Source: Anaerolineae bacterium
Lineage (GTDB): Bacteria; Chloroflexota; Anaerolineae; E26-bin7
DNA length: 13,467 nucleotides
Direction: 5' to 3'
Assembly (NCBI GenBank): GCA_029933115.1
Contig: JAOZOT010000058.1
Span: 1-13,467, forward strand
Both the position numbers and the translations under genes were made by a program. Below are positions 6,064-11,356 of the stretch, one piece after another. The first letter of the stretch is position 1; each line of letters opens with the position of its first letter. The notes under the pieces are model-generated. The model did no database searches and was not told where the DNA came from. It saw only the letters and a program-made list of their open reading frames with translations.

Positions 6064-6948
6064 TTGAACGAGTTCCATTATGGTGGTCAGGCGGTCATTG
6101 AGGGGGTGATGATCCGTGGTCAGAAAAATATGGCTGTGGCTGTGCGAGACCCGACGGGCGAGATCGTCGTCCACACTGAGCCTCTCACAGCCAAAATCTA
6201 CACCAGTCCTATTGGTAAGTGGCCTCTGGTGCGTGGCTTGATTATGCTCTGGGATACTCTGGTTCTGGGCATCCGCACTCTGATGTTCTCGGCTAATGTG
6301 GCTTTGGGTGAAGAGGAGGTAGAGTTCTCAGGACCTATTGCCTGGGGTACTATCGCTATCTCGTTGGCGGCAGCAGTGGCCATCTTTTTCCTCGGACCTT
6401 TGTTTCTGGTTGGCACTATTGACCGTTTCATCACCTCATCTCTGCTTAGCAATGTCATTGAAGGTTTGATCCGTCTGGTCATGCTCCTGGGTTACATTTT
6501 TGCTATCGGTTTCGTACCCGATATCAAGCGGGTCTTTGCCTATCACGGTGCGGAGCACAAGACTATCAACGCTTACGAAGATGGAGCGTCTTTGGAACCC
6601 GCTGTGGTCAGCACTTATACCACGGCTCATGCCCGTTGCGGCACGGCTTTCCTGTTGATGGTAGTCGTTATCGCTATCCTGGTCTTTGCCCTCATGGGGC
6701 GACCCCCTCTGTTGCTCCGTGTCCTATCGCGCCTCTTGCTCATTCCTGTTATTGGCGCCCTGGCCTATGAGTATATCAAATTCAGTGCGGCTCATAGCGC
6801 TAACCCTTTAATCAGCCTGATGTTAAAGCCGGGTCTGGCTTTGCAGCGTCTGACCACCCGTGAGCCTGATGAGGCTATGCTGGAGGTAGCCATCACTGCC
6901 CTGGAGCGAGTTTTGGCGGCGGATGAAGCAACCGAAACCACCGATTGA
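6064..6948 (+). CDS. DUF1385 (YqhQ-like) membrane protein
   Basis: This 294-residue membrane protein has an unknown role. Family hallmarks are the N-terminal GGQAVIEGVMIRG, the WPLVRGLIMLWDTLVLG segment, and the strongly conserved YHGAEHKTINAYE (about 160-172) followed by HARCGTAFLLMVV. Hydrophobic segments lie around 92-120, 130-155, 165-190, 195-215 and 220-240 in a polytopic arrangement. The His/Glu-rich motif hints at metal binding. The start is set to TTG 6064: it has GAGGGGG at 6049-6055 and lies just after a consensus promoter, and the homologous part begins right there. The upstream extension of 39 codons contains the promoter itself and is not translated. In Firmicutes the family is known as YqhQ; a link to the neighbouring pst genes is not expected. 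Confidence 0.88.
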   Translation: MNEFHYGGQAVIEGVMIRGQKNMAVAVRDPTGEIVVHTEPLTAKIYTSPIGKWPLVRGLIMLWDTLVLGIRTLMFSANVALGEEEVEFSGPIAWGTIAISLAAAVAIFFLGPLFLVGTIDRFITSSLLSNVIEGLIRLVMLLGYIFAIGFVPDIKRVFAYHGAEHKTINAYEDGASLEPAVVSTYTTAHARCGTAFLLMVVVIAILVFALMGRPPLLLRVLSRLLLIPVIGALAYEYIKFSAAHSANPLISLMLKPGLALQRLTTREPDEAMLEVAITALERVLAADEATETTD

Positions 6949-6966
6949 CACACAATCAATCAGTCA

Positions 6967-6995
6967 TTGCCAGATTGAGCTGAAAGTGATATAAT
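6967..6995 (+). promoter_or_regulatory. Sigma70-type promoter upstream of the repeat/palindrome and TPR gene
   Basis: TTGCCA (6967-6972), a 17-bp spacer and a perfect TATAAT (6990-6995). Transcription would start near 7002 and pass through the 53-bp repeat and the 69-nt palindrome before the TPR gene, giving a leader of about 220 nt. Confidence 0.7.
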
Positions 6996-7016
6996 AAGCC
7001 GGAGATTGTTCTACCA

Positions 7017-7069
7017 GGTAAGTCCGCATGTAAACGTGGGCAAGTGATCGGGTGGGGCATGTTCCCACA
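7017..7069. repeat. 53-bp dispersed repeat, copy 2
   Basis: This matches the reverse complement of 1-53 with one mismatch. It contains a small palindrome (GTGGG at 7052-7056 with CCCAC at 7064-7068). Five bases later the 69-nt palindrome begins, so the two together form a compact noncoding unit of about 126 bp. Confidence 0.85.
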
Positions 7070-7073
7070 CAGA

Positions 7074-7142
7074 AGAGGGAAAATAGGGTGTTTTTTGGGC
7101 GGCGGCGAAGCCGCCGCCCAAAAAACCATAAATTTTTCCTCT
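7074..7142. repeat. 69-nt near-perfect palindrome (structured RNA or MITE/REP-like element)
   Basis: An inner stem of 17 bp (7090-7106 with 7110-7126) closes a three-base GAA loop. It consists of six T:A pairs followed by ten G/C pairs, plus an outer G:C. A six-by-six internal loop follows, then an outer 10-bp stem (7074-7083 with 7133-7142) with one G-T wobble. The T run lies 5' of the GC stem and an A run lies 3' of it, on both strands, so it is not the usual intrinsic terminator shape. It lies in the leader of the TPR gene and beside the dispersed repeat. Confidence 0.8.
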
Positions 7143-7223
7143 CCTGCGCCCTGAGTGGGGCAGCCTGCCCAACCACGATTGAGTGCAGAGCTACCTTCTA
7201 CCAACAAATAAGGGGAAATGGCC

Positions 7224-7901
7224 ATGGCCGAGAAAGCCGGTGTAATCTCTCCAACCGATGAGCGGAAAGCCCAGGCGTTCAACGAGAAGGGGTTGCAACA
7301 ATATCAACGATGGGAGATCGAGGAGGCAATCGAGAGCTTTGAGAAGGCGACCAAACTGGTCCCTACCAACCCTGACTACTATCTCAACCTGGCGCGAGCC
7401 CTGGCCCGTTTCGGCAACTATGATAAGGCTTTGAAAGCCTTGGGCGAGTTTGTCCGCTATGAGACGGATGTGCATCTCGTGGACAGGTTTGAGATGCTGT
7501 TCGCTAATGCGATGGATGAGGTGGAAACTCTCATCACCGAGAAGATGACCAAAAGGGGCATCCCTCTGGATGAGATTGGGGCAGCTATCCAGATGTGGTT
7601 GGAATACCGGATCGCCATTGGGAGGCGCCCGCTATCCATCCGCAAGCCTCAGTCGTGGGCAGCGGCCCTCGATTATACCGTTCGCAAGGTAAACTTTCGT
7701 GACGCAGCCTTGAAAGAGTTGGCTCAGATTTATGGTGTGAGTGAATCATCTATTCGTAGCCACCATAGTGATTTGGTGGAGACGTTGGATATAATGCCCT
7801 GTGATTATCGCTACTTCAGGGGCAAGAACAACCCTTTAGACAAGCTGGTTGAAGCAGCAGCCATGCTGGAAGAACTGGAGAGACGGTTCCGCGAACCTTG
7901 A
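7224..7901 (+). CDS. TPR protein with C-terminal helix-turn-helix / cyclin-like domain
   Basis: This 225-residue soluble protein has an N-terminal pair of tetratricopeptide repeats at about 17-85 (AFNEKGLQQYQRWEIEEAIESF and PDYYLNLARALARFGNYDKAL), which usually mediate protein contacts. The C-terminal part (about 135-195: QSWAAALDYTVRKVN, LAQIYGVSESSIRSHHSDL) looks like a helix-turn-helix or cyclin-like fold of the type in DUF6398 and sigma/TFIIB-like proteins, so DNA binding is plausible. The start at ATG 7224 is chosen over ATG 7218 because the AGGGG site at 7211-7215 is 8 nt from 7224 but only 2 nt from 7218. A likely terminator follows at 8044-8082, so it appears to be a one-gene unit. 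Target and role are unknown. Confidence 0.75.
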   Translation: MAEKAGVISPTDERKAQAFNEKGLQQYQRWEIEEAIESFEKATKLVPTNPDYYLNLARALARFGNYDKALKALGEFVRYETDVHLVDRFEMLFANAMDEVETLITEKMTKRGIPLDEIGAAIQMWLEYRIAIGRRPLSIRKPQSWAAALDYTVRKVNFRDAALKELAQIYGVSESSIRSHHSDLVETLDIMPCDYRYFRGKNNPLDKLVEAAAMLEELERRFREP

Positions 7902-8043
7902 ACGGCAATGGGCGTCTTGAAAGTCCGGCGTGAGGAGACTGTGGGCAGGCAAAGAGGCCGACCCAGAGGGCGATGGAGTTCATCACCGTTTACGTCGAGA
8001 AGCGAGTGCCTTTCACACACCAAGAACAGGGAGAAGGAACGAT

Positions 8044-8082
8044 CGCTGGCCCCAACGGGCGAGCGGACCTTTTCCCTTTTTT
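8044..8082 (+). terminator. Probable intrinsic terminator after the TPR gene
   Basis: A 9-bp stem (8044-8052 with 8057-8065, one G-G mismatch) closes a CAAC loop and is followed by a pyrimidine/T-rich tail (TTTT at 8070-8073, six T at 8077-8082). It lies between the TPR gene and the dehydrogenase gene. The rest of 7902-8115 holds no convincing gene. Confidence 0.55.
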
Positions 8083-8115
8083 GCCTTTAATCTGATAAAG
8101 AAAGGAGCAATTGCA

Positions 8116-9219
8116 ATGGCTGAAGAGGCCGGGGTTACTGTTTGGGCGGAGCCGTTAAAGGACTTTTGCACGCGGGTTTTCGAGGAAATGGGTGTGCCTC
8201 GCGATGATGCCGAGGTTACCTCTGATGTCCTGGTATTGGCCAACCTGCGTGGAATTGACTCCCACGGTGTGGCCCGCCTCAAGCGGTATGTAGACGGTCT
8301 GCGGGATGGAGTGATGCTCGCCCAACCGGACATTCGGGTGGTGCACGAGACGCCGACCACGGCCTTGATGGACGGCGGCGGCGGACTGGGCCAGCCGGTT
8401 GGGGTACGAGGGATGCAGTTGGCTATCGAGAAAGCCAAAGAGATGGGCGTTGGTTTCGTGGCCGTGCGCAATTCCAATCACTATGGCATCGCCGGCTATT
8501 ATGCTCTGATGGCCCTTGAGCAGGACATGATTGGTATCTCCACCACCAATGCGGCCGTCCTGGTGGTGCCGACTTTTGGCCGGGATGCCGTCCTGGGCAC
8601 CAACCCTTTCAGCGTAGCTGTTCCGGCCGGCGAAGAGCGCCCCTTCGTCCTGGATATGGCTACCAGCGTGGTGACGCGAGGCAAGCTGGAAGTGTACGAG
8701 CGGATGGAAAAGCCGATACCGCTGAGTTGGGCTACCGATGAGCATGGCGTGCCGACTTCGGACCCCGCTCGTGTCCTCAAGAATCTGCTGTCCCGTGCCG
8801 GTGGGGGCATCCTTCCGCTGGGAGGCGCACGGGAGGAGGATGGAGGACACAAGGGCTACGGTCTGGCTTTGCTGGTGGACATCCTGTGCGGCGTTCTGCC
8901 TCTGGCCGGCTACGCCAACACCATTTACCCCAAAACTCCCGAAGGCAAGCCCTTGCCGGCCAACGTGGGCCACTTCTTCGGAGCCATGCGGATTGACGCT
9001 TTCCGTCCTGTGGATGAATTCAAGGCCACTATGGACGACATCATCCGTCGCCTCAAGAATTCGGCCAAAGCCGAGGGGCATGATCGCATCTACATCCACG
9101 GTGAAAAAGAATTCGAGATGGAAGACCGGCGGCGCAAGAACGGCATCCCTCTGCACCCAAAGACGGTGACGATGATGAAGCAGATCGCTCAGGAGCTGGG
9201 GGTGGAGTATGATTTGTAG
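8116..9219 (+). CDS. LDH2/MDH2-family NAD(P)-dependent malate / L-lactate / 2-hydroxyacid dehydrogenase
   Basis: Proteins of the Ldh_2 family (also ComC, YlbC, AllD, DpkA) oxidise 2-hydroxyacids, or reduce ketoacids or cyclic imines, with NAD(P); they are unrelated to classical Rossmann-fold lactate dehydrogenases. The 367-residue protein has the family landmarks: RGIDSHGVARL (catalytic His50), GGGGLGQPVG, VAVRNSNHYGIAGYYA (His122), TNAAVLVVPTFGRDAVLGTNP, FVLDMATSVVTRGKLE and GHKGYGLALLVDILCG. Length is normal. Start ATG 8116 is supported by AAAGGAG at 8101-8107; the open frame upstream (to 7930) is not homologous and contains the terminator. A LarA-type 2-hydroxyacid racemase follows about 2.1 kb downstream, so lactate or a related hydroxyacid is a reasonable substrate. 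The exact substrate cannot be read from sequence. Confidence 0.9.
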   Translation: MAEEAGVTVWAEPLKDFCTRVFEEMGVPRDDAEVTSDVLVLANLRGIDSHGVARLKRYVDGLRDGVMLAQPDIRVVHETPTTALMDGGGGLGQPVGVRGMQLAIEKAKEMGVGFVAVRNSNHYGIAGYYALMALEQDMIGISTTNAAVLVVPTFGRDAVLGTNPFSVAVPAGEERPFVLDMATSVVTRGKLEVYERMEKPIPLSWATDEHGVPTSDPARVLKNLLSRAGGGILPLGGAREEDGGHKGYGLALLVDILCGVLPLAGYANTIYPKTPEGKPLPANVGHFFGAMRIDAFRPVDEFKATMDDIIRRLKNSAKAEGHDRIYIHGEKEFEMEDRRRKNGIPLHPKTVTMMKQIAQELGVEYDL

Positions 9220-9243
9220 GCAGGGCCTGGTGGGAGAGCACCA

Positions 9244-9561
9244 ATGCACAAATGGACAGTACGTGATCGGAACGGCAGGGAAATCTATCTCACTGAAGAG
9301 CGATGGAAACACATTGTTGAGAGCCACGATGAGTTGATTGGTCGCCTGGACGATGTGCTCAACACGTTGAGAAAGGGGCGCAGAAAGCAAGAGGTACGTG
9401 ATCCTCAGCGCTATCGCTATCGCTATCCGTATGGTGACTTGCGCTATGGTTACAATCACATCGTTGTCGTAGTAGTTTTCAGCTATCGCCAGTTACCCAA
9501 TGGCATGACCGAACCCAACAACTTTGTCACTACTGCCTGGGGGCAATACATTCCTGAGTAG
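9244..9561 (+). CDS. PBECR2/DUF4258-like putative nuclease toxin
   Basis: This 105-residue protein begins YLTEERWKHIVESHDEL and ends with a strand of the form NFVTTAW, with the central IVVVVVF beta strand. That pattern (an RWKHI..H motif near the N-terminus, a hydrophobic strand and a conserved T-rich C-terminal strand) resembles the PBECR2/DUF4258 group within the Barnase-EndoU-ColicinE5/RelE-like nuclease superfamily. Members often act as ribonuclease toxins. His23 and His28 are plausible catalytic residues. A three-fold CGCTAT hexamer repeat (9409-9426) encodes an RYRYRY run. It lies 24 bp after the dehydrogenase and 12 bp before a DUF2283-like gene, the size and spacing of a toxin-antitoxin pair. 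Family assignment is by eye. Confidence 0.6.
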   Translation: MHKWTVRDRNGREIYLTEERWKHIVESHDELIGRLDDVLNTLRKGRRKQEVRDPQRYRYRYPYGDLRYGYNHIVVVVVFSYRQLPNGMTEPNNFVTTAWGQYIPE

Positions 9562-9573
9562 AAGGGTATGTCT

Positions 9574-10011
9574 ATGAAAGAGAAACCTGCATGGCTAATA
9601 GAATATGAAGATAAGCTTGAAGATGGGCGAATCGTCACATACAACTATGACAGGGAGGGCGATATCCTGGAGATATTTTTTAGAAAGGGTGGTGGGTGTG
9701 GTGTTGAGTTGGCCGATGGAATCGTACTCCGTTACGATGTTGAAACGGGAGAGCCACTCAGTCTTATATTCCTCTGTTTCTCGACCATGATGCAACCCAC
9801 AGAGCTAGGCCCGATGAGCTTCCCTCTTACTGGTCTGGACGATTTGCCGCCGGAGATGCGAGAGACGGTGCAACGCATCATAACCAGCCCACCGGTCAGC
9901 CACTTTCTGAAAGTATCTGCTTTGTGGCGTGCTCCCGACCAGAGACTGGAGCCTATCACCTATGTTGAGGAGATACCCCGCCTGGTCTCGCTCCTGAGGA
10001 AAGCTGCTTGA
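9574..10011 (+). CDS. DUF2283-like protein, candidate antitoxin
   Basis: This 145-residue protein has an N-terminal DUF2283-like motif (YNYDREGDILEIFFR; VELADGIVLRYDVETGEPLSLIFL). DUF2283 proteins are small beta-rich proteins frequently encoded beside RelE/BrnT/DUF4258-type toxins. Here the C-terminal part (about 80-145, FPLTGLDDLPPEMRETVQRI) is longer than in the minimal family. The start is set at ATG 9574 (GAAGGG at 9561-9566 is well spaced); ATG 9568 lies too close to it. It is tightly linked to the preceding gene. It is presumed to neutralise that gene's product, but no DNA-binding domain is evident, so repression of the operon, if any, would need another factor. Confidence 0.6.
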   Translation: MKEKPAWLIEYEDKLEDGRIVTYNYDREGDILEIFFRKGGGCGVELADGIVLRYDVETGEPLSLIFLCFSTMMQPTELGPMSFPLTGLDDLPPEMRETVQRIITSPPVSHFLKVSALWRAPDQRLEPITYVEEIPRLVSLLRKAA

Positions 10012-10032
10012 GAGAGAAGACGATGGGGCCCC

Positions 10033-10061
10033 TTGTCAAGACAGCTAAATCAGGGTATAAT
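10033..10061 (+). promoter_or_regulatory. Sigma70-type promoter of the winged-helix-nucleotidyltransferase / HEPN operon
   Basis: TTGTCA (10033-10038), a 17-bp spacer and a perfect TATAAT (10056-10061). Transcription would start near 10068, about 25 nt before the ATG at 10093. The -10 box runs directly into the left arm of the palindrome described next. Confidence 0.8.
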
Positions 10062-10101
10062 TGTACCAGAAATGATACTGAGGGTGTCATAAATGGTACA
10101 A
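10061..10101. promoter_or_regulatory. 41-bp interrupted palindrome, probable operator (autoregulation)
   Basis: The arms 10061-10078 and 10084-10101 are inverted copies matching at 14 of 18 positions, with eight perfect outer bases (TTGTACCA and TGGTACAA) and a five-base centre. It covers the end of the -10 box, the start site, the ribosome site (TGAGGG, 10079-10084) and the ATG at 10093. A repressor bound here would block transcription. The expected start site near 10068 would remove most of the left outer arm from the RNA, so a DNA operator is likelier than an RNA switch. Confidence 0.6.
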
Positions 10102-10935
10102 AAATCGGGTGATTTCAGATTGGAAGAGGTGCTGGGAGCCAGAGTGCTCTGGCGAGTGTTGCGGGTGCTCTTGGAGAGACCCTTCCTGAGCTTCCCACTC
10201 ACCAGACTGGCAGAAGCTCTCCGCACCTCGCGGGCCAGCGTCCTGCGAAGCATTCGCCGCCTGGAAGGGGCCTCGCTGGTCATTGCCACTGATGGCAAAC
10301 TCTATCGAGCCAACACTGAGCAACCGATGGTTCAACAATTGTGGTCATTATTCATGCTGGAACGGGCCTGGAACATGCAGCCAGAGTTCAAAAATGCCGT
10401 AGACCTCTTTTTCAAGGCGGTTGAAGAGCAGGTGGAGGTCTTCATCGTCTTCGGCTCGGTAGCTCGGGGGCTGGCGACGCCTCGGAGCGACATTGATGTC
10501 TGTGTCGTGGGAGAAAGAGCCGCCGAGAAACGTTTTGATTTCCCGCCCTACCGCTTTGAGGTGCATACCTACGACAAAAGTGGGTTCACAGCGCTTGAAG
10601 ACCTGGTCGTTCTCGATGCGTTGCTCAATGGCATTGTGCTCAAGGGCCAGGCCTTCGTGTTTCATATCCTGAAGGATCTTCGCTCATTTCCCAAAGCGTA
10701 TCTTCTCTATCGGCTCAACAGAGCCAAATACTTCCGGCAGCGGGCATCAGAGCTTGAAGGAGAGGCCAGAATGTACTATAATTCGCTGGCCGATCTGGCT
10801 TTGCAGGAGGTTGAGGCTGTGTTGAAACAAGGAACCCCGGTCAGCAAGGCGGAGCTCAAGGGCTCGGTGGACATTGAGACCCTGGAACGAGAATTGGCTA
10901 AGAGGGGCGATCGAATATGGCTGACCTCGATCTGA
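10093..10935 (+). CDS. Winged-helix + MNT-type nucleotidyltransferase fusion (MntA-like antitoxin)
   Basis: This 280-residue protein joins two parts. Residues ~10-75 form a winged helix-turn-helix (LTRLAEALRTSRASVLRSIRRLEGASLV) likely to bind DNA. Residues ~112-165 form a nucleotidyltransferase domain with the active-site motif GSVARGLATPRSDIDVCVV (Gly121-Ser122, Asp133, Asp135). The C-terminal half is helical. In MntA/HepT type VII toxin-antitoxin systems such a transferase AMPylates and so inactivates a HEPN ribonuclease. The next gene, overlapping by 19 bp, encodes a HEPN protein. The fused wing domain plausibly represses its own promoter via the palindrome at 10061-10101. Start ATG 10093 has TGAGGG 8 nt upstream. 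Minimal MntA proteins lack the HTH, so this is a regulated variant. Confidence 0.85.
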   Translation: MVQKSGDFRLEEVLGARVLWRVLRVLLERPFLSFPLTRLAEALRTSRASVLRSIRRLEGASLVIATDGKLYRANTEQPMVQQLWSLFMLERAWNMQPEFKNAVDLFFKAVEEQVEVFIVFGSVARGLATPRSDIDVCVVGERAAEKRFDFPPYRFEVHTYDKSGFTALEDLVVLDALLNGIVLKGQAFVFHILKDLRSFPKAYLLYRLNRAKYFRQRASELEGEARMYYNSLADLALQEVEAVLKQGTPVSKAELKGSVDIETLERELAKRGDRIWLTSI

Positions 10936-11300
10936 TCCGGGCAGAACGCCTGCTTCATTCTGCACGTACATTGCTGGCCCAAGGGGATATGGCTGGCGTG
11001 GCCGGTCTGGCTTATCAGGCCTTTGAGTCAGCCCTGATCGCGCTGACCCTTGAGAAGGACGGTGTCAACAGCGGCCACCATGCAGCCAGACGTCAGAGGG
11101 CCAAGGAACTCTTGAGGCGACATAGGGACCAGATTGACTTTCTGTGGGAGATCCGCAACGTTGATTTCTATGGCAACCTACGTCCGTTCGAACCCAAGCG
11201 GACCGCAACTCGTGAAGAGATTGAGCGGGTTGTGGAAACAGTGGAGGAGATCATCGCAGAAGTGAAAACGATGGTCGAAAAGAGCGACGAGCACGGCTGA
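10917..11300 (+). CDS. HEPN-domain protein (HepT-like toxin candidate)
   Basis: HEPN proteins are small helical proteins, often metal-independent RNases that act with MNT nucleotidyltransferases. The 127-residue protein has the four-helix pattern, with a first helix (LIRAERLLHSARTLLAQGD), a second helix (VAGLAYQAFESALIALTL) and the region containing Arg80. The usual catalytic motif R-x(4-6)-H is not seen as such: here it reads RNVDFYG, with Arg80 and Tyr85 but no histidine at the +5 to +7 positions. Toxicity might therefore be reduced or use other residues. It overlaps the transferase gene by 19 bp, and AGAGGG at 10901-10906 serves as ribosome site. A complete pair with the preceding gene is well supported; the activity of this HEPN is uncertain. 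Confidence 0.8.
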   Translation: MADLDLIRAERLLHSARTLLAQGDMAGVAGLAYQAFESALIALTLEKDGVNSGHHAARRQRAKELLRRHRDQIDFLWEIRNVDFYGNLRPFEPKRTATREEIERVVETVEEIIAEVKTMVEKSDEHG

Positions 11301-11356
11301 CGCTGATCGTATGCCTGCCGTCTCTCATACGCTGACCATACTCAAGGGAGTTGTGA

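Noticed and set aside
1..7069. The inverted 53-bp repeats as ends of a 7-kb transposon
   Set aside because: No transposase lies between them, the genes inside are ordinary cellular ones, and the second copy is tied to a palindrome, which fits a dispersed intergenic element better.
7090..7126. Strong hairpin as a conventional intrinsic terminator
   Set aside because: On both strands the T run precedes the GC stem and an A run follows it, so there is no U-tract directly after the stem; a promoter also lies upstream and reads into it.
7973..8095. 40-codon frame between the TPR and dehydrogenase genes
   Set aside because: The ribosome site is too close (2 nt), there is no recognisable motif, and the terminator-like hairpin lies inside it.
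7930..8115. N-terminal extension of the dehydrogenase frame
   Set aside because: The translated sequence is unlike Ldh_2 proteins and contains a probable terminator; ATG 8116 has a good ribosome site and homology starts there.
8155..9459. Long antisense frame opposite the dehydrogenase gene
   Set aside because: Codon-shadow of the plus-strand gene; His/Gln-rich product without domain motifs.
11308..11331. CGTATG-N12-CATACG inverted repeat before larA
   Set aside because: Only six bases per arm and no associated promoter boxes; not strong enough to call an operator or terminator.
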